The position numbers were made by a program, and so were the translations under genes. This document shows positions 10,976 to 21,499 of a stretch of 64,000 bases of DNA, piece by piece. Within the stretch, counting starts at the first letter, position 1. Every line of letters begins with the position of its first letter. Origin of the DNA: Odontocerum albicorne (lineage: Eukaryota; Arthropoda; Insecta; Trichoptera; Odontoceridae); NCBI GenBank assembly GCA_949825065.1, contig OX463846.1:3181366-3245365 (forward strand), given 5' to 3'. The notes under the pieces are model-generated. The model had not been told where the DNA came from, searched no databases, and worked only from the letters and a program-made list of their open reading frames with translations.

Positions 10976-12249
10976 ACGTAATGGTACATATTTATTAACC
11001 TAAAATTACAAACGCCCGAAGATTTGATATTTCTAAAAATATGCAAGTCTATGATTTCGTCTAAAATAAAAAAAAAAACATTTTTATGAAATATCTGTTG
11101 AATAAGGGTTTTCTGCGTTTGTCTTATGAAGTTGACGTTTCGAAAACATTGCATTTTTGACTTGTTTGTAGTCGACTTCATCATAAATCGGTATAACACT
11201 CCGAAATACATTATGAACACGCGGTACAAAACTCCAAAAATCTTTATACAACTGATACGAAACCCTAGAAACATATTTTTCGAAATACTCGTATATAATA
11301 TTAAGAATGATTTTGTTGCTCATTAGCCTGTTCACCGCGTTAAAAATCAAATTCCACGAATCCTGTGCGCGGCACAATTTCAGCGTTTTTTAATTTCTAA
11401 GTTTAAACACATATTTTGTTTAGAACCACTGATATTTGATTACAACACCAAGTAAACATGACACTTAAGTAATTTTCTGATAATAAATAATAGTCATTAC
11501 TCTTAAGGAGACTCATTAAATAAAGGAGATAAACTTAACATTACGTAAAATAAACAAAGGAATGCTACGATCAAATCAATGCTTCATGACACTCACCCAA
11601 TCAAATGCATATAGCACTAGTAATATTTATTTACGTAAGAGAGACTTAATAATGTTTATTTACGTAAGAGAGACTCATCGCAGGACTCGATCCGCGCGAC
11701 AGGTCGTTAATGCTGGAAATATTGAGAAACCAAAAAAATTCGGCACTCTGTTTATTCAACAATATCTCATAAACGAATATATTATTTGACAAGGTTTTCA
11801 GAGATGTCGCTAGAATAAAGATTATTTTTAATTTTAGTTCAATTTTTATTCCGGTTTTGTGTCATTTTTTTTAAGTATTTGTGATTTGAAACTTGGATTG
11901 TCGTCAGATCACAGGCGTTTGTGCTCCCCGCGGGGAACACGTTAAGATAACCAAATAGAAGGATAATATTTTAATGGGTTATCCGAAAATCAGAATTGTA
12001 TTTCTCCGATAGATGTCGTTTGAACAGTTTTTTTGCTGCTTACTTCATTGGAAACGTGATAAATTTATATTATTACGAAATGTTATAGTTGAACTTTTTG
12101 CTGCCATTGTTTATCCAATTTGTTTGATTTGTTTTTGATGTCGTCGTTAAGATGACCCACGAACATTGTGCAATTTCCCTTTTGAATTTGAGTTAAGTAT
12201 ATGTAATCAATTTCCGGGTAATATATAATATGCTTCCAAGATAAGTTAA
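10976..12249. other. AT-rich stretch, no supported gene
   Basis: Overlapping ORFs at 10957-11377 have no recognisable domain. A short direct repeat containing 'tatttatttacgtaagagag' occurs twice at about 11623-11675. 11680-11720 includes a weak tRNA B-box-like sequence on the minus strand. Nothing else is seen. Confidence 0.4.
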
Positions 12250-12313
12250 TTAAGTATTATATGACTGAAAAGGGATAATTAGTTCCTATATATACTTGAA
12301 TAGAACCTTTTAA
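12250..12313. repeat. 64-bp flanking duplication, left copy (TTAA to TTAA)
   Basis: This 64-bp segment begins with TTAA (12250) and ends with TTAA (12310-12313). It recurs at 12963-13026 with a single mismatch by hand alignment. The two copies abut the MITE exactly at its TTAA duplications. Confidence 0.85.
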
Positions 12314-12962
12314 CTCTTTCACGGCGGGGGACCACTTAAATGGCCCATACATAATACGTGCCGTCCTGGCGAGCGGCCTTTTAAGTGGCCACTAACTTTG
12401 CGTGTCGATATCTCGGCCAAAATTAAATTTTATTTAAAATTTTGAACCTGAATATAAGACAAAACGTATCCTCTAGTGAAATCTCTTTTAAAATCATTAA
12501 AACTTCAAGTACTTGATCCATAAGAAGGATTTAAACAGACCCCTTGCAGGCCGTCGATATTTAAAGCATTTTGAATAATCGCGCCACGCGTTCGGGCGAT
12601 CCGAAGGTCATGTTTCTAATGACGATTGCTCCCGATCAATATGAAGTATTATGCGTCGATATTTTTTTTGTAAGTACGCGTATTGCGTATTGAATTAATT
12701 GCCTTTTTCATTGTTTATGGATTATTGTTTTCTTTGTATAATAAACATACTTTTATTTGTGTAATAGTGTTATAAGAATATTTTCTAATATTACGTGTGT
12801 ATAGTGTCAGCTAAAAAATGCATCGGTGCACAGTTCGACAGTACTCAGATTCGGGATAATGGTGAGTCATATTTTTATGTAGATACAATATAAATTTATT
12901 GACTTAAAACACCGCCGCCTGTGGGACACACGAAAGATACTCGAGCCATCGCCGTAAAAAGG
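12314..12962. mobile_element. piggyBac-like TTAA MITE (649 bp)
   Basis: A non-autonomous DNA element is flanked by TTAA on both sides. The ends are 'ctctttcacggcg' and the complement of 'cgccgtaaaaagg', a 13-bp imperfect terminal inverted repeat. The interior is non-coding with GC-rich patches near each end ('acggcgggggaccac', 'ccgccgcctgtggg'). Movement would require a piggyBac-type transposase from elsewhere. The 64-bp direct repeats on each side are unusual for this class. Confidence 0.75.
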
Positions 12963-13026
12963 TTAAGTATTATATGACTGAAAAGGGATAATTAGTTCCT
13001 ATTTATACTTGAATAGAACCTTTTAA
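12963..13026. repeat. 64-bp flanking duplication, right copy
   Basis: Second copy of 12250-12313, with one substitution (about 13003). It starts at the MITE's right TTAA and ends at another TTAA (13023-13026). Confidence 0.85.
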
Positions 13027-13600
13027 TGAGTTGTTATTGTTTGTGATATAATACTCTGTATGTAATAGTTGCCGTATTTTTAATGAATTAGTTCACATAT
13101 CTGTTAAACAAGACAAGGAAAGAAGTAATGATATCTAATTTTTTCAAGTATTAAGATTTGACAATATTTTTTAAATTTTCATATAATAAGCCGCTTTTTT
13201 TAATTCATGTGTGCGTAAAATTTCGTTTCCAAAATAACTTCAACGTATTTTTTCCCCGATCGGTTTCAATGACCCCATTTTTCTCGTGAGGTAAAGTTAA
13301 ACTCCGACGAAGAAGATAGAGGCCCTTGAAACAGTGACAAATAAAACAGTGACAAATAAAAAATAACGATATATTTATTTTATTAAAAATATATACACAT
13401 GACACCTAAAAGTGAAACAAACATCTTTTCTTAGATACAAGATTGTTTTTTTCTTTAGGCCATTCACCTTGCTGAGAGTGTTGACCTCTAAAGAAAAAAA
13501 CAGGAACAACTGGTTTATGTCGTCGAGATGCATATGCTTCGTTAGTCACTTGGCGTCATTAGATTAGACAATATATGAAATTAACGAATTCGGAACAATC
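13027..13600. other. AT-rich stretch, no gene seen
   Basis: Contains a short tandem 'gtgacaaataaa' pair near 13336-13359. No supported ORF. Confidence 0.4.
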
Positions 13601-13624
13601 AAAGTGGCACCAATAGTAGACATC

Positions 13625-13845
13625 CAGTAAGCACAATTACGCTGGTATGGGCACGTGAAATGGCGAGATAAAGGATCTACGCTAAAGACATAAACGAATT
13701 GGAAGCTCCTAAATAGAAGCAGAAGGAGAGCCAAGAAGAGCCTATATAAGGAAGTGGAGAAGAACATGACTATCTCTGAGGGATTGTCGAGGTAGGAAGG
13801 GATGGAGAAAGATGGTCCAAGCAGCCGACTCTAAATTGATGAAAT
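13625..13845 (+). pseudogene. LINE C-terminal fragment (degraded)
   Basis: Plus-strand translation with stops reads LRWYGHVKWRDKGST..., then a R-rich RRRAKKSL stretch, then EKNMTISEGL and an RDG.RWSK..AAD-like end. This is the pattern that follows the reverse transcriptase in RTE/L1-type non-LTR elements: R-W-x-GHV, then a basic GRP region, then a W-rich end. It is a dead fragment. Confidence 0.5.
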
Positions 13846-13847
13846 AA

Positions 13848-13985
13848 TCTTCTTCCTGGCACTGTCCCAACTCATTGCCTAGGTAGGCTGTAGGGGTCGG
13901 CTTTTCTCGTTCTCAGGCTGTATATTCTTCGGTTCTGGGTGTCGCTTTCATCTAGGCCGTTTCTCTGCAGGATAAATTGATGAAA
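13848..13985 (-). pseudogene. LINE 3'-terminal coding fragment, minus strand
   Basis: The sequence is the reverse complement of the motif at about 32460-32580: blocks 'ctgtcccaactcattg', 'ctgtaggggtcggc' and 'tctcaggctgtatattctt' match in order. In the sense direction it encodes an R-R-A-D-P-N-like end. It lies tail to tail with the preceding plus-strand fragment. Confidence 0.5.
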
Positions 13986-14239
13986 TAATGAGAGAAAAAA
14001 AAAAGGAAAAACAAGTCCTTGCTGAGAATGCTTTGTGCTCTTTGTATGATTAATTTAGAGAATGAAGGAGTTTAATAAGTGGTTTAATTTAAATATTTTA
14101 GTCACTATCGGAAATAAATTTGGAAAGCATTACTAAAACGTTTGGATTATGGATAAACGACATAAATTTTGAAAGAGGAACATTGAATAATTTTAACAAA
14201 GATGTTGCACATGCTGCTCGAGGAGGAGGTTTATTTAAT

Positions 14240-14580
14240 TAATGGGCACAGCCCTTATTATTATTGACAGTGACAATGTATGACAGAATACAGAATGAAG
14301 TGATAAGAGATGAATGTGAATATAAAGCTGATATGTTAAGTAAGATGAATAAAAGTACGTTGAGATAGTTTGGACACGTAGTATGAAGGAATGAAGAAAG
14401 ATTTACAAAACAGATATACAATGTTAATGTGAATGAAAACGTATGAGAGGAAGACCAATGAAAGTATGGTTGGATGAAGCGAATAATTTTTAAAATATAA
14501 AAACGTCGAAAATCAGAAAAATCGTATAGGTTGTAAGATAAGGTGTATGGATGTGGAAGACGATAGGGATGTGTTTCGAG
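14240..14580 (+). pseudogene. LINE C-terminal fragment (degraded)
   Basis: Translation reads RIQNEVIRDECEY...LSKMNKSTLR, then FGHV, NEERFTKQIYNVNVNE, then RGRPMKVWLDEANN. This matches the generic LINE tail (K-x-x-LRWFGHV-R, TK-x-IY, GRGRPR-x-x-W). At least three stops are visible. Confidence 0.5.
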
Positions 14581-15170
14581 TAATGATGTATACTACTCTG
14601 TCGTCTATAGGGAAATTGATCGATGGTATGCATGTGTATATGTAACTCTTATATGGGCAGTGCAAATAATCGCGAATAAATAAACAGTGCAAAGATAAAT
14701 AAGTTTAAATATTAAATCAAATGGATTTTGAATTAATAAAAAATGTAAACTAAGCTCTGTTTAAGGGTTTCTTTAAAATTGAAAGAATGAATATTTAGTT
14801 TAGTTTAAACGTAACCTTTAGTTTAAACGTTATTATAAATTAGTTTTATTGATTTGGTAATATCCGTAAGCGATAATCGTTTCATCTAAAACTTACTTAT
14901 GATCCTTGACTTGTATGTTAATATTTCAAAGTGATTTTTTTGCATTAATACTTAGTAATCATCGTTACTTATTTATTGAACATACTTTAATGAAAATGGA
15001 TGGTCAGTGAACGTTAATTATTTATAGTAAATGTACACATTCACTTAAGTAATCAGTAAACATGTTCTATTGATTTAATTGTTCACATTCAAGAGGGAAA
15101 ATGTACTTCTATTGTTCGTCGTAAATTAACGTTCTTAAATATAAACTATCGCATGTCACATCACTAGAAA
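14581..15170. other. AT-rich stretch, no gene seen
   Basis: No motif, repeat or RNA gene recognised. Confidence 0.4.
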
Positions 15171-15290
15171 CGTGTCACATCACTAGTCGACATGACAGCC
15201 ATGTTGTCTCCTGTCAGTGGTCCATTTTCATTACTGTGTTGAATCTCAAATAAATCTAGAAACAATCTTAACAATCCTTCATTGTTAATT
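15171..15290 (+). repeat. Dispersed direct repeat, copy 1
   Basis: Shares ordered blocks with 16102-16220: 'gtgtcacatcacta', 'ttgtctcctgtca.tggt', 'acagtgtt..gtctcaaat' and 'aatccttc.tt'. The leading 'gtcacatcactag' is itself doubled here. Family unknown; there is no coding potential. Confidence 0.5.
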
Positions 15291-15850
15291 ACGAATACCT
15301 ACGTAACATAGCAAGGTATCAGAAATATATTTTTTTGAATTTTTTATTTATTGCTAATCATTGATAAAGAGATCTTAATAAAATGTCTGAGAGTGCGTCT
15401 TCGATTGGGGACTTAGTTGGTAGGACACGTTCTATCCAGGTGAACGTGCATTTCAAAAGAAAAAATCTAATTCTGATTGGATACCAAAATGTCATGCCTT
15501 TGACAAATATAAAAATGTCATACATTATAATGGATGTAAATGTAGTTAACGAGAGGATAAATAGAATATATTTAAAATTAAGATGAAGCAATAAACATTT
15601 TAGTGAAATCTGACTACTTGCCCATGCGATCTGACCAATCACAGGATATTGAAGGCGATAATTGCTGGGAATGAGAGACAAGTGGAAGATAATATTATAA
15701 ACAATTATACAATAAGATCTGGAAGCTGTAAAAAAAACATAGTATTATAGCATTGAAAGTGAGATTCCTGTTAACTTAATAAAACTTTGTTTTGAATTAA
15801 ACGATTTCAAACTCTAGTACGGTACTAGGTGGTAACTTATACACATCGGG
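15291..15850. other. Unassigned stretch with two overlapping small ORFs
   Basis: A 67-codon plus ORF (15383) and a 107-codon minus ORF (15358-15681) overlap. Neither shows a known domain or codon pattern I can recognise, and both are probably chance frames. Confidence 0.4.
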
Positions 15851-16028
15851 CTTAAGAAAGAGACTATCGGCCATAATCGGCTAATTTCGGCTTTGTATAG
15901 CGTCGTCTCTGTCATTCATACACGTGTTCCGTCGCGATTTGTCAGTCGTTGTCAAGCGTTCTAGGGACAAAGACGACGCTCTACAAAGCCGAAGTTAGCC
16001 GATTATGGAAGACAGCCTCTTTCTTAAG
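15851..16028. repeat. Inverted repeat (63-bp arms, 52-bp spacer)
   Basis: The left arm 15851-15913 begins 'cttaagaaagag' and the right arm 15966-16028 ends with its complement. About 54 of 63 positions match by eye. The inner part contains 'ataatcggctaa'. This is a foldback remnant or hairpin of unknown family. Confidence 0.7.
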
Positions 16029-16101
16029 TTCGATGAGTATTATTTACCGCCGGGTACTGCATGTTAAATTAATATTGTTCAATCTTAAGGAATGGGTTGT
16101 T

Positions 16102-16220
16102 ACGTGTCACATCACTAATTCACAAGGCAGTAATTTTGTCTCCTGTCACTGGTCTATTGTAATAACAGTGTTAAGTCTCAAATGAATCTTATTGAACTTG
16201 GATAATCCTTCGTTATAAAT
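16102..16220 (+). repeat. Dispersed direct repeat, copy 2
   Basis: Second copy of the 15171-15290 sequence in the same orientation, diverged. Confidence 0.5.
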
Positions 16221-16307
16221 AAATTAACATAAAATAACATCTACATATGAATAGCTACATGAGAACATCTATAGAATAATCTACATGAGAACATCTACAT
16301 ATACGAT

Positions 16308-16545
16308 GTCACACCTTTTTCCTATTTATCAGAAACAATAATAAGATGTACACAATTGATTACATAAAGCAATTTTACCAACAATCAATCTTACCAAGGT
16401 GGGACACGCCTGCTCAGCTCACCGGCTTCTTAAAGAGGCAAGCACTCTTTAGATCTCAGGGGTTCGTTGGATTCCTTTAACTCTGAGTAACTCTTTCTAA
16501 ACTCCCAGCGGGACAAGGTGACACAATTAAACAAGATATAATTTT
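16308..16545 (-). repeat. Dispersed repeat of unknown family, copy 2
   Basis: Reverse-complement match to the first 228 bp of the window, including 'ttaattgtg', 'ttgtcccg', 'agttactcagagt', 'caacgaacccctgagatc' and 'aggtgtgac'. The family may extend to higher coordinates, where 16546-17000 has no counterpart inside the window. Confidence 0.55.
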
Positions 16546-17440
16546 AAAACAAAACAGTTTATTATATTATGGATAAAAGAAAAAAAAAACTTGAACGAAT
16601 GTCAAGAGAAAAAAAAGTTTAAATGAGACGAAGATTGTGTTGTCGATTCTAGCAAGAGGAATTACAATAACAATTAGAATTTAAGTTGAGCGAGGGTTTA
16701 ACGTGCGGACGAAATCCAGCATTAAAATAAAAGCAATATTATTCACCCAATTGTAGATGTACGTCCTGAAGCGTCTGTGATACAGCAGAGAAGTCAGCGA
16801 AAAAAGTGTGGCAGCACCGTTGGAGCACGTCCGCACCTCAGCGCGTTCCGGATGAAAAAAAGGGGGCTGCGAAGGGATCCTTCCCCTTAGCAAGGAAATC
16901 CCAAGAGAGAGACGACAAATCTTTTTATCTCTCTCACCAGTACGACTGCGCCATCGTGAACAAAAATTGTACTTGACAATGTTGTCATTGAATAAAAATG
17001 TACCTGGGTGCCCAGACAGCTACCCGTTTATTTTATTTTCCTTTTGTATTTTAAAATATTCCGGTATTTTTTAATATTTTTGTTTTCAAGGCAAGCACAT
17101 GGTCCCGACACCATGTGTTTCATAAAACATGATATGTCGCGAATTTACAACCTCGAGGACGTGAAGTATGCACTTTATCAAATATAGTCCTCACAACGAG
17201 TAAATAACTTTACATAAGAGAACATCTACGTATGAATACCTGACACTGAGTGTGAATGCAAGAAGAATGGCACTTTATATGTACATCGAAATGTAATATC
17301 TCTGTAGAAAACGAAAAACGTAATTTTTTTTTTCTTATTTAATTTTTGATTTGCTTTCCCCATCCCAAGTAAGTCAAGATTAATAAATACACGACAGGGT
17401 TAATAATCACTAGCGAATATTATTGTTTTCAAATGATATT
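16546..17440. other. Unassigned stretch
   Basis: 16680-17000 is more GC-rich than its surroundings and may continue the repeat at 16308-16545, but no LTR, ORF or boundary is demonstrable. 17090-17135 has a small palindrome around 'acatggtcccgacaccatgt'. Confidence 0.4.
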
Positions 17441-17449
17441 TTTTTCCTC

Positions 17450-18255
17450 ATTCACTTAACTGTCCCGCCGCCCCCTCTTATCTCGCCAAAAAAATTCAGC
17501 GTCTTTCCAATTGCTACGCTCAAACAGATATTGTCTATTGACCTTTCCAGTTCACCGCTCCTATTTTTTTACGTCGTCCTTTACTGTCCATGCAGTGAGA
17601 CTCTGGAATCAGTTACAAACCAATATAAGACTCGATCCGTCCTTGGCATGCTTTAAGAAGCAATTTAATTTCTTGTCAGTAAAATAACGTGTTTCAATCC
17701 TGATTTTTCTTTTCCTTTCCTCTCCGCCATCCCTTTCTTTCCTTTTGATTGATGATATCTCACTTTATATGAAAAATAATGTTCGGGTGATTGTCCGTCT
17801 TTGTGGGGTTCGTGGGCATGTGCTCACGTGTGTGTTTATGGATTTCGTGGGGGTGGATAGTCATTTGAATGATTTATGCGACCACGTAACTTGCTTCATT
17901 TACTTTTGTCTGGTAAGCGTCTGAAAAAACTCTTCATTTCTAGTCAGTAAAATAACGTGTTTCATTCCTGATTTTTCTTTTCCTTTCCTCTCAACCATCC
18001 CTTCCTTTCCTTTTCATTGATGATATCTCACTTTATATGAAAAATAATCTTCGGGTGATTGTCCGTTGTTGTGGGGTTCGTGGGCATATGCTTACGTATG
18101 TGTTTATGGATTTCGTGGGGATGGATAGTCATCTGAATGATTTATGTAACCATGTAACTTGCCTTATTTACTTTTGTCTGGTTGGTTGGAAAATATTACC
18201 ACCTGACAAAAGCCCACCAGATTGTATTTGCAATAAAATTATTAAATAAATAAAC
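17450..18255 (+). mobile_element. LINE family C 3' end with partial internal duplication
   Basis: It begins with degraded coding sequence for the C-terminus (CPAxPS.., F.VHAMRLW, SLACFKK) and continues into the 3' UTR shared with 30249, 48640 and 62945. The UTR is present twice: about 17670-17915, then about 17924-18255. The first copy stops at 'acttttgtctgg'; the second restarts within the coding end ('aagcgtctgaaaaa'). The 3' end has 'tgcaataaaattattaaata', typical of this family. Confidence 0.7.
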
Positions 18256-19150
18256 AAATTAATGTGAAGCACCCATTACTGTTTTCACTATTATTATTGC
18301 TATAAAGAACATTGTGTTGTTTACCGATGAGTAAATAAATGAATAAATAAAAGTCCCACAATTTCAATGTGTTCCAGGACTTGTTCTGTCATCAATTATG
18401 GATTGATATTCCTCATTGAAATATGTTTAAATGCAAAAGTAACGTTGTTCTTAACTTCCGTTGTACACAGTCTTCTTTCGTACGGCATCTTTTAATATAT
18501 CCGAACTGTTAATTTGGACATTTTGAAGAGCATTGTCAGAAAACATTATTATCTTCAGCCCCAATATCAATTTTTTGGGTTTAGAACCACTGGAGAAGAC
18601 GCAAAACTCGGAGATCTTCATTGCACTTGTTGCCAATTACCGCATGTGTAAAAGTTACAACACTTGCGACGCACTCAGCGCGGGCAAATATTGTTACTAT
18701 GTTGTGATTTTTTTTTGGTATCATCGAGTTGCAAATAGGTGGAAGTCATTTGTCTTTCTGACTAAGCCGCGGATGTTGTATACGCTATAACCTGGCTGGT
18801 AAGTTGCAATGTAGCAATCTCTTACAACTGACCAGAAATATAATAGAGAGATCGAGGGAACATAAATGGACTCACATCCATGCATCTATGGCCTGCGAAA
18901 AATGTCATGGAAAGAAAATCTTAACGAGTCAAGGATAATATTTTTTAGTATCATTGAAAATAAGTCATTCAAAGTTTTATTCCCTGTTTGGCATTTTTTC
19001 TCGTTTGGTCACTTAAAATGTCATTAATTTATTCATCAGCTTTTTAATTTTTTACTTTTCAAGAAGTAATTTAATTATTTAAAATTTTTACATTTGTCAT
19101 ACATAATGCGAGGTTTACATTTACTATTATTCTAAGACTGCTGTTTTTTC
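18256..19150. other. Unassigned stretch
   Basis: Short overlapping ORFs at 18451-18790 have no recognisable domain. No repeat or RNA gene is seen. Confidence 0.4.
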
Positions 19151-19155
19151 TTTTA

Positions 19156-19463
19156 ATTGATGGTTCTTCTGTATCACCTCATGTATTCAAACAGACTGAG
19201 TGACTAATTGATGGTTCTCCTGTATCACATCATGTATTTATTCAGAGGGAGTGACTTATTGATGGTTCTCCTATATCACCTCATGTATTCATTCAGAGTG
19301 AGTGACTAATTGATGGTTCTTCTGTATCACCTCATGTATTCAAACAGACTGAGTGACTAATTGATGATTCTCCTATATCATTTCATGTATTCATACAGAC
19401 TGAGTGACTAATTGATGATTTTCCTATATCACCTCATGTATTCATATAGACTGAGTGACTAAT
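19156..19463 (+). repeat. Tandem array, 51-bp unit x 6
   Basis: Units start at about 19156, 19207, 19258, 19309, 19360 and 19411. Each contains 'attgatg.ttct.ct.tatca' followed by 'cctcatgtattca..cagact' and 'gagtgact'. Units differ by several substitutions, so the array is not very recent. Confidence 0.85.
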
Positions 19464-20309
19464 TTGATAATTGTATTGTATTTCACTAATATATTAGTAT
19501 AAGGACGTAGAAGAGGTGAAGGATATGTGTCGATTTGATAGGAATATCTGGCACTCTTTTCTCACCGATTACCCTATCAAAGAGATAAAGTGATGACATG
19601 TTTGTGTATAATTTGATTTAATATAATGAATATGCCATGAATATTACAGTCATCACTGTAAAATAGTTACTACTAAAAAAAATCTGCTTGTATGTTTTTG
19701 CTTTAATTTTCGTCAGCGCAGATTTCAATATTAAATGTTGCACAACATAATGTCATAATCCGTAGTCCTTTTATATTTTTCAATCCTTAATTACAAGTGA
19801 TTAAAATGTAAAGTTTGATATCTAGTGAAATATTTAATATCGAGTACTGTACAAACTTATTAATTTGAATAAGTAAAGTAAATGACTACGGGGTCGAAAG
19901 TAAATGACAAGGGGGTCGACTGTTTTAAAAGTTTTTGGTAAAGGGGTCTGCGGCCGAAAAAAGGTCGGGAACTCTTGGACTAAATAGTCAATAACTGATA
20001 CGAATCCAATAGACGACACATTGCAACATCTATGTCAAATTTCTAACAATAAGATTAAAAAGTCAATAACTGACATGACTACAATAAATTACATTTTGTA
20101 ACTTCTGGACCACATTTCAAAAATAATTTGAGGGATCTTGGAGATTTTGGTTTAGTAAATTCAAGTGAAATTAAAATCAATGTATGAAATGTGTAAATAC
20201 TTGTAGAAACAACTTGCCCTAAGATATTGCCTTTAGCTCTTCTAAATAATTTACGGAGAAATTATTTTGCCTGTTTTCCCTTAGGGTGAGCGAGTGTATC
20301 TTTCAATTA
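19464..20309. other. AT-rich stretch, no gene seen
   Basis: No supported ORF. A pair of 'tcaataactga' words (19988 and 20062) marks a short diverged duplication. Confidence 0.4.
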
Positions 20310-20313
20310 TTAA

Positions 20314-21493
20314 CCCTTCCCTTACGGTGATAAAAATAATACGCGTGCTCCGGTGTTGGGTAGTGAGTACGCAATAAAAAATTTGCGATTTTAAATCGGA
20401 AAAATAAGAACATTCATAGATAATCTCTTTAATTCATTATAATTGAAGTTAAAAATTATAATAATTGAGATTTATTTGCTGAAAACATTAAAAAACCATT
20501 GGGCAACGCTCACGGAACGGGCGTGCGTCTAACCTATTTGCAAGCTTAGAAGCCACTAGTGGCGCGGAACGTCAGTCGCATACCCCGGCGCTTACGCTTA
20601 TTCAGTCTAGTATGCACTCGCAATTCAGTCTAGTATGCAAGAGTGAGATGCGAATATAGTGTCGCGCTTTCCGCTTACTATTCACCTATCGTCAAGACGA
20701 GGCACTCGCAGCGTTTAAATGCGAATTTGTTTTCGATCTTTACAAAACACCTCGATGTAGTCGATAAATTCTGATTATTATTAATATTTTTTGTTAAATC
20801 AATGCGTAAATATATTATAGAGGAATACCTAAAATCTTAACCTTGTATTTATTATATTTATAGAGATGTAGCGATGTTCGTTATCAATTTAGCGTGTGTC
20901 CTATTAGGACGTGCTGATGATGTTGATGTTGACATCGCTATATTCGTTTTAGTCGAATTCTGCGTTCCTTTTCGTTCGGGGTCATCAATGTAGCGTGATG
21001 CTTTGTTCGATACGTCGAGATGATTTTGATATGTATTTAAAATAAATATAAACTCAGGAATGCGGATAAAAGTGAAAGTGAATAGCGGGTAAATAATAAC
21101 AAGTCTTGACAGTTGGATGAATAATAATGTTTATTTGTCTACAAGTAGGTATTTTATAGTAGTGAGTGAATGTGCTCGCAATATACTTTGTCTCACTCCT
21201 GCGCGTGCACTAGTGTAGGCGGGTAGTATATTTATTTGCCGAGACAGAACGTAAATATTTGTGAGTAAACATTGTTGACGTTTCTAGTATGTGACAATTG
21301 TAAATAGTTCGGAGTTTGATTCATCGGTCGTTGACCCTGTATGTTAACAATTTATATTGACGATAAATTATGTTTGACAATTATTTATTTATTTGACAAT
21401 TATTTATTTATTTATGGACGTAGGTATCCTACAGAGATATTGATGGTTATTAGAAGCAACGTGTAGAAGATACCCAACACAAGGAAGGAAAGG
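20314..21493 (+). mobile_element. TTAA MITE family A, copy 1, with nested LTR fragment
   Basis: Flanked by TTAA (20310-20313 and 21494-21497). It begins 'cccttcccttacggtg' and ends 'acaaggaaggaaagg'. The body is shared with 38817-39427 and, reversed, 50876-51511. About 567 bp of LTR retrotransposon sequence (20867-21433) interrupts it. Removing that insert leaves about 613 bp, close to the other two copies. Confidence 0.8.
20867..21433 (-). mobile_element. LTR plus leader fragment inserted in MITE
   Basis: On the minus strand this reads TG ('tgtaggatacc') to CA ('catcgctaca') and is flanked by the 4-bp direct repeat GAGA (20863-20866, 21434-21437). Uninterrupted MITE copies have that site once. 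The LTR body covers 21433 down to 20989 and ends 'cacgctaca'. It is followed by the primer-binding-like sequence and about 120 bp of leader, and then by a second LTR-like terminus 'acatcgctaca'. This is the footprint expected if an inserted element lost almost all of its interior and most of its 3' LTR. Confidence 0.7.
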
Positions 21494-21499
21494 TTAAAA

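Noticed and set aside
10957..11377. Overlapping ORFs of 97-105 codons as host exons
   Set aside because: No domain, no splice-site or codon evidence that I could support, and the frames overlap on both strands.
11680..11740. tRNA-derived SINE on the minus strand
   Set aside because: A single B-box-like word with no matching body or tail to the SINE family here.
15383..15681. Small conserved-looking ORF pair between the two direct repeats
   Set aside because: Neither frame shows a known family. Without homologues there is no support for coding.
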